Shown piece by piece: positions 8,949 through 17,424 of a stretch of DNA of 56,471 bases. The notes under the pieces were generated by a model that was given only the letters and a program-made list of their open reading frames with translations, did not search any database and had not been told where the DNA came from. Position numbers and translations under genes: made by a program. The stretch's first letter is position 1, and each line of letters opens with the position of its first letter. Source of the DNA: Candidatus Thorarchaeota archaeon (GTDB lineage: Archaea; Asgardarchaeota; Thorarchaeia; Thorarchaeales; Thorarchaeaceae); contig RDOF01000018.1 in NCBI GenBank assembly GCA_011365025.1, forward strand, positions 1 through 56,471, given 5' to 3'.

Positions 8949-10067
8949 ATGGACTCCGAAGATATACTCCAGCTGAAAGTGAGGCTCCTTACTGAAGGGG
9001 CTGTGATATCCGAATCTGAAAGCCCAGGACGTAGGGGCGGAGCGGGTCCTGTGGGTGGGAAATACTTACTCCTCCCGAATGGCAAGCCTTGTGGTGTTCC
9101 AATTAGATATGGCAAAATGGCAGAGCGCTTTTCCTCAGCTACATTGGAGCCAACAGAGGATCCTAATGTTTGGATCTATGACAAGAAGGTCGAGCTGCGG
9201 GCTGTAATGCGGCCCAAATTCTACGATATGGAAACTAGCGATGGAATCCCTTATCACAAGATAGCGCTTCTCCACGGTGCTTCCACCCTTGCCACAACAA
9301 TCTATCAATCCTGTAGGTATTGGTCCACAGGCATGCAATGCAAATTCTGTACAATTCCGACTTCGCATCTCTTAGGTGACACCATTCTTGAAAAGGGGCC
9401 AGAACAGATTGCAGAGGTTGTAAAAGCGGCGGAGGAAGAAGGTGTAATCTCAGATGTTCTTCTCACAACCGGAACCCCGCCAGAGGAAACCGATATGGGC
9501 GGTGCTCGGCTTCTTCGGATTGCTGAAGCCATTCGAAAGGTATCCGCGATTCCGATAGCTGTGCAAATAGAGCCGCCTATTGTGAATGGAACTATTCAAG
9601 ACCTTGCTCGAGCCGGAGTCAATGCAATAGGGATTCATATTGAGAGTGCGGACGAGTCTATTCGAGAAGAATTCTGCCCGGGCAAGTTCGAATATGGTCC
9701 ACTGGACCTGTATCAAAGAACATGGCAGAAGGCCTTGGATTTCTTTGGTAGAGGACGCGTTAGTACTTTCATACTTCATGGTTTGGGGGAGAATTTGGAG
9801 AACACACTCAACCTAGTAGAAGAGTTGTCCGAAGTTGGCATAATCTCGGTGCTTACTCCAATTCGCCCCGCGAAGGGTAGCCAGCTCGCTGACTACATTC
9901 CCCCTTACGTCGGACACTTGAAAGAATCGGTTGATTTCTACAAGAGGGTTGGTGAGAGCCTCTTCAAATGGGATTTGAACCCGGATGATACCAAAGCTGG
10001 TTGTCATAAGTGCGGTGGATGTACTCCTATTCAGGAGGCCTATGACTGGGCAAAGGCAAATGCTTGA
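8949..10067 (+). CDS. radical SAM protein of the MSMEG_0568 type
   Basis: A radical S-adenosylmethionine enzyme of 372 residues. The cluster-binding cysteines are C122, C131 and C134, an unusual C-x8-C-x2-C spacing. Other landmarks I recall from the MSMEG_0568 family are present: RRGGAGP near 27, PKFYDMETSDGIPYHKIALL, TTGTPPEE, a PGKFEYGPLDLY stretch, FGRGRVSTFILHGLGE, and a closing DTKAGCHKCGGC cysteine cluster. In bacteria that family sits in the Nit1 nitrilase gene cluster and its reaction is not known. Here no nitrilase or AIR-synthase-like gene lies nearby; the only candidate partner is the GNAT gene 67 bases downstream. ATG 8949 lies 40 bases after the preceding operon, on the same strand. 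Confidence 0.82.
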   Translation: MDSEDILQLKVRLLTEGAVISESESPGRRGGAGPVGGKYLLLPNGKPCGVPIRYGKMAERFSSATLEPTEDPNVWIYDKKVELRAVMRPKFYDMETSDGIPYHKIALLHGASTLATTIYQSCRYWSTGMQCKFCTIPTSHLLGDTILEKGPEQIAEVVKAAEEEGVISDVLLTTGTPPEETDMGGARLLRIAEAIRKVSAIPIAVQIEPPIVNGTIQDLARAGVNAIGIHIESADESIREEFCPGKFEYGPLDLYQRTWQKALDFFGRGRVSTFILHGLGENLENTLNLVEELSEVGIISVLTPIRPAKGSQLADYIPPYVGHLKESVDFYKRVGESLFKWDLNPDDTKAGCHKCGGCTPIQEAYDWAKANA

Positions 10068-10133
10068 AGTATCTAATGTGCGCCAAGAAGAACTTTATCT
10101 TCAGGTTTCATTACCGACCCTACGTGACAAACC

Positions 10134-10619
10134 ATGGCGCACATTCCTGAAGATGAGATAAGAATCGTCGAATTTGGAGAAGAAGATGCGCCAGAAATCT
10201 CTGCTCTATTTAGGCAAGCTTGGCCCCTTGCCTCAGAATACCCCGAGTTCTGGAGAAAGAAGAGAATGTACACTCCAGAGCAAATCCTTGAGGACATGAA
10301 AGAAGGCTACCACTACTTTGGAGCAAGGCTGAGGGGGCGGATAGTTGGCGTGTACAAGGCAATCGTGACTGAGAAGGGCCTCTTTGGAGAGCACCAGACT
10401 GTAAGTCCTGAATGCAGAGCCACAGGGCTTGCATCGGCGATGTATATCCAGTTTGCTGAATATGGGAAGAAGCTTGGATGCAGGCGCAATTACTGTAACA
10501 TTCTGGTTGGCCAAGAAGTTAGTAAACGACTAATGGAACGATTTGGCTTTCATCCATGGGGAGAACCGTATGAACAGGCTCCTGGAATGCCTGTGCAAAT
10601 GTACGAACGACTCCTTTGA
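10134..10619 (+). CDS. GNAT-family N-acetyltransferase
   Basis: A single-domain acetyl-CoA-dependent acetyltransferase of 161 residues. The acetyl-CoA pyrophosphate-binding motif A is recognisable in VSPECRATGLASAMYIQF, where R-x-x-G-x-A follows the beta4 strand, and the C-terminal part has the expected RLMERFGFHPWGEPY segment of beta6/beta7. Start is ATG 10134. It follows the radical SAM gene on the same strand with a 67-base gap and may share its transcript. In bacteria MSMEG_0568-type radical SAM genes also travel with a GNAT gene, but the sequence here reads like an ordinary RimI-type GNAT, so a functional link is only a guess. Substrate (small molecule, antibiotic, protein N-terminus) is unknown. 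Confidence 0.75.
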   Translation: MAHIPEDEIRIVEFGEEDAPEISALFRQAWPLASEYPEFWRKKRMYTPEQILEDMKEGYHYFGARLRGRIVGVYKAIVTEKGLFGEHQTVSPECRATGLASAMYIQFAEYGKKLGCRRNYCNILVGQEVSKRLMERFGFHPWGEPYEQAPGMPVQMYERLL

Positions 10620-10627
10620 TGTGACTC

Positions 10628-12286
10628 TCAGGCGGGAAAGTGGCAGTACTTCAAATAGGTGAGCACTTCATAGAAGTACTTCCCACCATAAACACCGCTT
10701 GTCTTGAGTCCTCCTAAATGAGGATAGAAGTCATCAAAGTGCAGATGATCTGTATTAATGGCGACTCCCGGGGCATCAATCTCATCGAAGTACCTTTGCC
10801 AAATACCGGGGTCTTCACTGTACACTGATGTTCGCAATCCATATGGCGAATTGTTCGCCTGTGCAATTGCCTGTTCAAAAGAATCAATCTTCATCACAGG
10901 CAAAACCGGCCCGAATGTTTCGCGGTACCACATCTTACAGTCGAGTGGAACATCACTAAGTATTGTTGGTTTGTAGAAGAGCCCAGCACCATCCTCTTCA
11001 TCATAGGCATTTAGTCGATAACCACCCGCTTCTAGTTTGGCCCCCTTCTTCAATGCCTCATCAACCATATCTATCACTTGGTACAACGCTGTCGTACCAA
11101 TGATGGGCAAATCGGTATTGGAATCCGATGGCAACCCAACTCTTAATTTCCCACTCCTCTCCACAAGTGCTTCAATGAAATCGTCGTAAATCGTCTCATG
11201 CAAAAAGAGCCGCTTTGCAGCCAAACATGTCTGACCGGATCCAAAGAAGCGCGCATGTGTTATGAAGTCTGCCACTTTACCAATGTCGACGTCTTTCCAC
11301 ACCAGGCTGGCACCACTTCCTGCAAGTTCGGGAACAAAATGCATGCCTCTTCTTATTGCCTCTGACATTAACTGAAGTCCAACATCAGAGTCTCCGTAGT
11401 ACACCATTGCATTTAGTGGTGATTCATGCACCATGTATCTTGAAATTTCCCTAGCTGGTCCAATAACAGACTGAAACGCACTGATTGGGAAATCGAGTTC
11501 CTCCATGAGATCGCGCAGCAAGTACGCAAGTTCCATGTTCGTCAAGGGCATCTTTGCTGGCGTTCTAATTACGGTGGCATTACCGCCAAAGTATGAGGAG
11601 AATATGGCAAGAGACCCCAAGCCTAATGCTGCGTTGTAAGGTGGAAAGATCCCAACAGCGCCAAAAGGATACCTGTAAAGAATCGTGCGCTCGCCTTCAG
11701 CAGAACAGGGAATCTTTCTCGGTCCTATGCGTCCTTTTATGAAATCTCCCAATTGGCTATGCAGCGCCTTGAACACCGATCTCGTCTGCCAATCAAATAG
11801 CTTGACAGGAGTTCCCTCAGCAATTCCGATTTGCCTGAACTCATCGAAGTGTTTCCACATGAAATCATGCATTATCGGAATGCTGTCCATTCTATCTTCT
11901 AGAGTAAGGCCCTTGCCTCCCTCATTCAGTTCTCTGTGCATCAACCGACGTATGTTATGGGCTTCTTCACAGGCTATAGCTGTTTCTCGGGCTCCACCAA
12001 TGGCGTATTTTGCAAAGGCGATATCCTCTATTTCGTCCCTTGTAGCCTGAGGATACCCATGAGCTGCAACGTAGTCCTTTAGCAATCTGACCTCAGGAGT
12101 CTTCTCTGGAAGTGCAGAACTGAAATAACGCGCCGCAACGCGGCCAAATGAACCCTGTTCTTGGAGTGCCATTGCAAGCAATATGCGTGGTTCTGCAATC
12201 GCCCTGTTCATATCAGGAAAAATGCCAGTCCTTCCTTCGCCCTGCTTGACTATCTCGCCCTTGATGAGATTTCCAAAGTAGCGCAT
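10628..12286 (-). CDS. NAD(P)-dependent aldehyde dehydrogenase
   Basis: Oxidises an aldehyde to the acid (or acyl-CoA). The ALDH fold shows the catalytic glutamate in PELAGSGASL (about residue 318) and the catalytic cysteine in FFGSGQTCLAAKRL (about 352); the late motif YRETFGPVLPV, holding the cofactor-binding glutamate, is intact. ELAGSG replaces the common ELGGKS. I prefer ATG 12286 (552 residues); a GTG at 12373 with GAGGG three bases upstream is a real alternative that adds 29 residues of low-complexity character. The N-terminal 100 residues before the ALDH core are longer than in most family members. It is transcribed divergently from the acyl-CoA dehydrogenase fusion, which suggests a shared role in acyl or aldehyde catabolism. 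Specific substrate unknown. Confidence 0.85.
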   Translation of the reverse strand: MRYFGNLIKGEIVKQGEGRTGIFPDMNRAIAEPRILLAMALQEQGSFGRVAARYFSSALPEKTPEVRLLKDYVAAHGYPQATRDEIEDIAFAKYAIGGARETAIACEEAHNIRRLMHRELNEGGKGLTLEDRMDSIPIMHDFMWKHFDEFRQIGIAEGTPVKLFDWQTRSVFKALHSQLGDFIKGRIGPRKIPCSAEGERTILYRYPFGAVGIFPPYNAALGLGSLAIFSSYFGGNATVIRTPAKMPLTNMELAYLLRDLMEELDFPISAFQSVIGPAREISRYMVHESPLNAMVYYGDSDVGLQLMSEAIRRGMHFVPELAGSGASLVWKDVDIGKVADFITHARFFGSGQTCLAAKRLFLHETIYDDFIEALVERSGKLRVGLPSDSNTDLPIIGTTALYQVIDMVDEALKKGAKLEAGGYRLNAYDEEDGAGLFYKPTILSDVPLDCKMWYRETFGPVLPVMKIDSFEQAIAQANNSPYGLRTSVYSEDPGIWQRYFDEIDAPGVAINTDHLHFDDFYPHLGGLKTSGVYGGKYFYEVLTYLKYCHFPA

Positions 12287-12497
12287 TTTGATTCCCTTCT
12301 TATTCAATTTTGACAAACTAGGTCCGATGCGAAGCAATATTTGACCTATTCTATACGGATGTTGATAATCCACCTGCCCTCACTGAAAAGGTTGGCTATC
12401 CAAGGAGATTTAAGCGACCTAGAATCCGAAAAGGACGCTCTCTTTAAGGTAGGCGGCTTGGTACCGCATCCAACTTGCATTTAGAAGGTGTTTGTCA

Positions 12498-14528
12498 ATG
12501 ACCATTAACAATGATGATGAACTGCTGTATACATCTGATGAATTGAAGTTCAGGGCAAAAGCGCGCGAATGGGTTGAAACCGAGATTCGCCCATTGGTAG
12601 ATATCATTGAAACCGATGATTTCGACTATCGTGCGTATTTTAGGAAGCTGGGGGATTTTGGCCTATCTGGTCTTCTCGTGCCTGAAGAGTATGGTGGTTC
12701 TGACAAATCCTTCATGTATCAGCTCATTTCTGGAGAAGAGATTTCGGCTGTTTGTCCTGCCGCAACAATGATGTTCGGAGCCAGCTGTACGCTCAGTGCT
12801 ATCCCAATATTGCGCTTTGGAACTGAAGAGCAGAAGAAGAAGTACCTTCAACCACTTGCCAAAGGGGAGAAAATTGGAGCCCTTGCCATTACCGAACCCA
12901 AAGTGGGAAGCGATACTGCAGGAATGGAAACAAAGGCTGTCTGGAATGAGGACCAAAAAAGTTGGATTCTGAACGGTCAGAAACGATATATAACAAATGG
13001 AAGCATTGCAGATCAAATTGTTGTTTTCGCAATAACAGATCCGAATGTTGACAGCAGGAGCGGAATGTCTGCCTTTATCATTGAAACATCATGGGAGGGA
13101 TTCTCTGTGGTGCAGGACTTTGGTCTCATGGGTAGAGGAGGCGTCCGTGCTTCTCATATCAAGTTTGAAAATATGAGAATTCCCGCAGAGAATCTACTCG
13201 GCAAGCAAAACCAGGGCTTTCTTATTCTAATGGATGAGCTTGACTCTGAGAGAATTGGAATTGCCGCTGAGGGCCTAGGATGCATGCGATCACCATTTGA
13301 CATAGCTGTTGAGTATTCTCAGGAACGAGAGCAGTTTGGTCGTCCAATATCTCGATTTGAGGGAATCTCCTTCAAGATTGCTGATATGGCGACAAAAATG
13401 AGAGCTTCTCGATTGCTTCTGATTACAGCCGCAAGGATGTATGAAAAAGGGCTTCCTTGTACCAAGGAGGCAACGATGGCCAAGCTGTATGCCACTGAAG
13501 CCTCCATTGAAATTTGCGACGCTGCGATTCAAATCTGCGGCGGCGCTGGCTATGTTAAGGACTACTATCCTCTTGAGAAATTCTATCGGGATGCACGGCT
13601 TGGTACAATTGGAGGCGGAACTTCCGAGATAATGCGATACCTGATTCAGCGCGAAATCTATATTGAACACAAACGAGGAGCGGCAAGCAAGCAAGTAGTC
13701 TCCGATGTGGAAGGCATCGACTTCGATACGTTGATGAAGGCAATTCCAAATGGTTTTCGTCGAGACCGGGCCGAAGGCGTAAAAGCAGACATTCAATTCC
13801 AATTTGATGATGCCAAACCTTGGCTTCTCAAGATTGCTGACCAGGAGTGTTTCGTTGAGCAGACTGAAATTGAAAAACCGGCCATGGTTGTGCAGACTAA
13901 TTCAGGCACATGGAGGAGTATCATGGTTGGCAAGCTTGATGCCATGCAGGCATTAATGACTGAGAAGGTCAGAATTGACACTGATGATATGGAGTTGCTC
14001 ATGAAGTTCGCTCGGATGTTCAAGTTTACTCCACAAATGCTCAGCGGTACTGAACCCCAACGGAAGGAGGGGGAGGTAGCACCAAAGGCGGACAAATCCA
14101 AGTTCAAGCTGGGTAAAAGCATGGCCGAGATCGAGGTAGGAGATGAAGCGCGCGGCTCGATGAAGGTACTAGATGAACACATCAATATGTATGCAGAGAT
14201 GTCTGGTGACTACAATCCTCTGCATGTTAATGAGGAGTATGCAGCTACAACAATGTTCGGAAGGCGAATCGCTCATGGCCCCATCGCTGGAGCTCTTGTA
14301 GCACGTGTAATTGGGATGCAGCTTCCCGGATTGGGAACTCTGGCTTACAATATGAAGGTCAACTTCACAGCTCCGGTCTTTCCTGGTGATGAGATTACAG
14401 CAATTCTTGAAGTAACGGAGAAACAGCCTGAGAATAATCTGCTGCGGCTTAGCTTCCGTGTAGTGAACCAAGATGATGTGGAAGTATTGTCTGGATACGC
14501 GAATGTCCTGCCTCCAATCAAGGAATGA
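12498..14528 (+). CDS. acyl-CoA dehydrogenase-SCP2-MaoC hydratase fusion
   Basis: Three lipid-active domains lie in one 676-residue chain. Residues 10-390 are an acyl-CoA dehydrogenase: ALAITEPKVGSDTAG, EREQFGRPI, QICGGAGYVKDY and IGGGTSEIMR are diagnostic. The YEGT-type catalytic Glu is absent, but E251 in LDSERIGIA fits the base used in the isovaleryl/long-chain subfamily. Residues 407-515 match a sterol carrier protein 2 domain (KADIQFQFDDAKPWLLKIAD, then GKLDAMQALMTEKVRI). Residues 540-672 are a MaoC hotdog hydratase with the catalytic D571-x4-H576 in GDYNPLHVNEEYA and IAHGPIAGAL. The enzyme could desaturate an acyl-CoA, bind the lipid and hydrate the product. AAGGTG lies eight bases before ATG 12498. 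SCP2 plus MaoC recalls peroxisomal multifunctional enzyme 2, but here joined to a dehydrogenase. Confidence 0.88.
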   Translation: MTINNDDELLYTSDELKFRAKAREWVETEIRPLVDIIETDDFDYRAYFRKLGDFGLSGLLVPEEYGGSDKSFMYQLISGEEISAVCPAATMMFGASCTLSAIPILRFGTEEQKKKYLQPLAKGEKIGALAITEPKVGSDTAGMETKAVWNEDQKSWILNGQKRYITNGSIADQIVVFAITDPNVDSRSGMSAFIIETSWEGFSVVQDFGLMGRGGVRASHIKFENMRIPAENLLGKQNQGFLILMDELDSERIGIAAEGLGCMRSPFDIAVEYSQEREQFGRPISRFEGISFKIADMATKMRASRLLLITAARMYEKGLPCTKEATMAKLYATEASIEICDAAIQICGGAGYVKDYYPLEKFYRDARLGTIGGGTSEIMRYLIQREIYIEHKRGAASKQVVSDVEGIDFDTLMKAIPNGFRRDRAEGVKADIQFQFDDAKPWLLKIADQECFVEQTEIEKPAMVVQTNSGTWRSIMVGKLDAMQALMTEKVRIDTDDMELLMKFARMFKFTPQMLSGTEPQRKEGEVAPKADKSKFKLGKSMAEIEVGDEARGSMKVLDEHINMYAEMSGDYNPLHVNEEYAATTMFGRRIAHGPIAGALVARVIGMQLPGLGTLAYNMKVNFTAPVFPGDEITAILEVTEKQPENNLLRLSFRVVNQDDVEVLSGYANVLPPIKE

Positions 14529-14641
14529 ATCAGGATCTAGACGTACTCATTGTCTGCATGCCTTCCCTGTTTGGGGCACAAGACTCTTTGCTCAGTATTT
14601 CAATCTGGATTAAAGCATCAGAATTGGAATTGACGTAGCAG

Positions 14642-15973
14642 ATGAGTTTAGAGTCCTATAACGCAAGAATTCTCGTATTGAATGCGCTTGATGACTACGA
14701 GGAATCAGGCAAATCCATTCGATACGTCCTGCGCAGACTCAAGCCAGAAGTTGACTTGACTCCTCGCATGCATACTTTCGTCCGCCTTCGTGCATTGGGC
14801 GTAGTCCAATTCCTGAACACAATCGATTTCATTTGCGTGCGTGCCCTAAAGAGGAATAATTTTCCAAGATTGCGCACCCATACCAGGAATCTTCTTCGCC
14901 TATTGACTTACGAAACACGATGGCTAGGAACCAAGGCCTCCGAATTTGCCGCTTTTGAAGATACTTACTCAGGATTGGAAAGTTTTGCAGCTGCGGTCGC
15001 ATCCTTCAATCTTGAAACGTCGGCTGATGGCCACGATCAGGTTGGCTATCTTAGTGTGAAGTATTCGCATCCAAGTTTCTTGGTCAGAACGTTCCTTGAT
15101 AACATGCCTCCAAGCGATGCCATTGAGCTATTGCTCAGCAACAACGGGAAACGTAATTACTACTTCCGAAGGAATCACCTGATTTCTCATACTGATGATT
15201 CAATTCAAGAGCTAGTTAACTCTGGCTTGTCATTTCAAATCGATGAGGACATACCCGACCTCTTCCGTGTACGTGAAGGCGCAATGCAGCTTTTCAAATC
15301 GGATCACTTCAGAAAGGGGCATTTACTAGTGCAAGATAAGTCCAGTGTGATGGCTGCCAGGGCATTGAATCCTCACCCGGGAATGGTTGTTTGGGATGCA
15401 TGCGCAGCCCCGGGAATGAAGACGCACGTCTTATGGGAAATGATGGAGAAGACCGGCACTCTTGTCGCAACGGACATAGACTCCGGGAGACTGGAATTAG
15501 CAAAACGGCGCATGTCCGAAAGAGGACTGCGCGATGTGAGCTTTCTCGTGGCGGATGCCATTAAGGTCCCTGTGTCAAACGCTGACAGGATACTGATTGA
15601 TGCTCCCTGCTCTTCCACAGGTACACTTCGCAGTCATCCATCGTATAAGTGGAGGCTTAACAGGAAACGGCTACAGGCGATGATGACAATCCAAAACAAA
15701 CTGCTTACCCGCATTATTGAGGCATATTCACAGAAGCCTGACACAGAGGTCGTTTATGCTACCTGTTCCCTCCTTCCACATGAAGGTGAGTCACAGATTG
15801 ACTCGCTGTTGAAAACCCACCGAATTGAACTCTTGGACATTCCGTTCAGGGGTTCTGAGGGATACCCCGGCTTCAGATGCTCTGAGAAATCAATTCGCCT
15901 CTTTCCACACAAGCATGACTGCAATGGATTCTTCATATCACGGTTCAGAATCGCTGATGCGTCTTTGAACTGA
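14642..15973 (+). CDS. NOL1/NOP2/Sun-family RNA m5C methyltransferase
   Basis: SAM-dependent cytosine-5 methylation of tRNA or rRNA. The C-terminal Rossmann domain has the SAM motif DACAAPGMKT (about residue 252), the motif IV cysteine DAPCSSTG (about 319) and the catalytic cysteine motif ATCSLLPHEGE (about 374); the two-cysteine arrangement marks this family. The first 200 residues are helical and hold an NusB-like or RsmB-like region, longer than in small archaeal NSUN proteins. Starts at ATG 14642 after a 113-base gap that holds no feature I could name. Its last 36 bases overlap the 3' end of the convergent TPR-like gene. RNA target is not predictable from this reading. Confidence 0.88.
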   Translation: MSLESYNARILVLNALDDYEESGKSIRYVLRRLKPEVDLTPRMHTFVRLRALGVVQFLNTIDFICVRALKRNNFPRLRTHTRNLLRLLTYETRWLGTKASEFAAFEDTYSGLESFAAAVASFNLETSADGHDQVGYLSVKYSHPSFLVRTFLDNMPPSDAIELLLSNNGKRNYYFRRNHLISHTDDSIQELVNSGLSFQIDEDIPDLFRVREGAMQLFKSDHFRKGHLLVQDKSSVMAARALNPHPGMVVWDACAAPGMKTHVLWEMMEKTGTLVATDIDSGRLELAKRRMSERGLRDVSFLVADAIKVPVSNADRILIDAPCSSTGTLRSHPSYKWRLNRKRLQAMMTIQNKLLTRIIEAYSQKPDTEVVYATCSLLPHEGESQIDSLLKTHRIELLDIPFRGSEGYPGFRCSEKSIRLFPHKHDCNGFFISRFRIADASLN

Positions 15974-16894
15974 CTCCATCACTCTTCGTCCGAACTCTTT
16001 GTCGTCCTTGAAACTCCACGGAATCTGGAGAAACAAGACTTGGGCTTGTTCAAGAGCTTCAGCATCCCTACTGACCAGCCCCCTGAAGACAAGTCGTGTC
16101 CATTTGAAGCAGGTGTGGTCATTGAATTTTTCTCTTTCTCCTGAGCTTTCTAGGAACTTCGTGAGGTACACCAATCCCTCTGTTGGCTTTCCCAGCATCA
16201 AATCGGAAAGAGCCCCAAGACATGAGAATGTTATCGCATTGTTGACGAGACCTGACTTGAGATAGGTTTCTGCTCCTTCTTTGTACTCCTCCGCCTTTTT
16301 TGTATAGAGTGAATGCCCATGGCTGATTACGATTTTTGACTTTTCCTCGGCCGCAGCCTCCTTCTCAGCCTTCTTGAGAGTAACACCACCAAGAACACTT
16401 GCTTTCAGCTCTGCCTGAACATCGGCAACTGGAGAACCGATTGTCAATTCTCTGGCTTTCTGTATAAGGGACATTCCGGTTTTAACAAGACTCGCCTTTA
16501 TTGACGGATTTTGAAGCGATGGATCTTCTTTAGCTAACCCATTTTCGTATATCGTCCGTGCATAACGGAATATCTCATAGGCCTTCTCCACGAGATTCAT
16601 TTTGACCGCAAGATCAATCCCTTTGCGTGTAGCAGCAATCGCATTATCGTATTCCTTGAGATTCTCAAAATGATTCGCAGTGTCTACAAGCCATAGAAAT
16701 GCCTCCGTGCTATTCAGCTTCACTGCGTCAAGACCCTTATTCAGAGAAGTATATGCATCAACACAAATCACTGACAAATCTGGAACAATGCATTTTGTCT
16801 CCACCTCCAACTTGTGCAATCTAAGCTTCCTAAGCTTGCAGTTGTGGCCAGATGGGTCTATTGAAAGGTAATCACAGTCATCATCTGTTGTCAA
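15938..16894 (-). CDS. TPR-like helical protein of unknown function
   Basis: A 318-residue alpha-helical protein with no enzymatic motif. The segment LWLVDTANHFENLKEYDNAIAATRKG and the following helices look like degenerate tetratricopeptide pairs, and a second helical block covers about residues 190-310. The N-terminus has cysteines at CDYLSIDPSGHNCKL that could bind a metal, but only two are closely spaced. The likely start is TTG 16894, since GAGGT lies nine bases upstream and no ATG is suitably placed. Its 3' end overlaps that of the RNA methyltransferase by 36 bases. The rest resembles the many helical adaptor proteins in Asgard genomes; I cannot assign a function. Confidence 0.75.
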   Translation of the reverse strand: MTTDDDCDYLSIDPSGHNCKLRKLRLHKLEVETKCIVPDLSVICVDAYTSLNKGLDAVKLNSTEAFLWLVDTANHFENLKEYDNAIAATRKGIDLAVKMNLVEKAYEIFRYARTIYENGLAKEDPSLQNPSIKASLVKTGMSLIQKARELTIGSPVADVQAELKASVLGGVTLKKAEKEAAAEEKSKIVISHGHSLYTKKAEEYKEGAETYLKSGLVNNAITFSCLGALSDLMLGKPTEGLVYLTKFLESSGEREKFNDHTCFKWTRLVFRGLVSRDAEALEQAQVLFLQIPWSFKDDKEFGRRVMESVQRRISDSEP

Positions 16895-17011
16895 TGGTGG
16901 CAGACCTCATTTCATTATTCATTTTCGTCTACTCGATATTCTGCAGGTTACCCTAAAAAGGCAATCCTTGAGCTATCGTTATCCTTAACAACCATTCATC
17001 TACGAACTCTG

Positions 17012-17419
17012 ATGGGGTTATCCAAGCTGACTGATGATGACGATCTTGCATTGATACGCCGCAAGAAGATAGCTAAGCTTATTGAGCGTGAGAAACAGGT
17101 AAAGGCTCAAAGGGATTGGGAGGAGCGAGTTGGAGCAGAGCGAAATAAACTCCTAAAGCGATTCCTGGCACCTGATGCTCTTGAGTATTTGCAGCGTCTG
17201 AAGACTAACACGCCCGCTGTTGGGAATCAGGTTGAAGAGGTTATTCTCTATCTGGTCACATACAGAGGAGTTCGACAGGTAATCAGCCTGCTGGATGTCC
17301 GATATATTGAGCGGCAAGTGAGCGGGGAAGAGACAAAGATTAGAATTCAGCGCGACGGCGAAGTTTCCGATTTCAGTCAGTATGTCAAAGAGGCAATTGA
17401 GAAAGACAAGCACGAATAG
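17012..17419 (+). CDS. PDCD5-family DNA-binding protein
   Basis: A small basic helical protein matching the PDCD5/TFAR19 family: DDDLALIRRKKIAKL at the N-terminus, a charged helix, then the three-helix core FLAPDALEYLQRLKTNTPAVGNQ and VEEVILYLVTYRGVRQVISL. Human and archaeal PDCD5 share this order, and the archaeal forms bind double-stranded DNA. This copy, at 135 residues, is longer than the usual 110-125; the extra C-terminal stretch RIQRDGEVSDFSQYVKEAIE is reminiscent of a further beta/helix element. ATG 17012 is the only suitable start. It converges on the coiled-coil winged-helix gene with a 5-base gap. Family call is by motif memory, not a search. Confidence 0.78.
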   Translation: MGLSKLTDDDDLALIRRKKIAKLIEREKQVKAQRDWEERVGAERNKLLKRFLAPDALEYLQRLKTNTPAVGNQVEEVILYLVTYRGVRQVISLLDVRYIERQVSGEETKIRIQRDGEVSDFSQYVKEAIEKDKHE

Positions 17420-17424
17420 CATCT

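Noticed and set aside
10134..10619. MSMEG_0567-type partner for the radical SAM protein
   Set aside because: The GNAT gene reads as an ordinary single-domain acetyltransferase, without the extra domain of that family.
13290..13802. 170-residue open frame antisense to the acyl-CoA dehydrogenase fusion
   Set aside because: Covers conserved dehydrogenase motifs on the other strand; no recognisable fold and no start signal.
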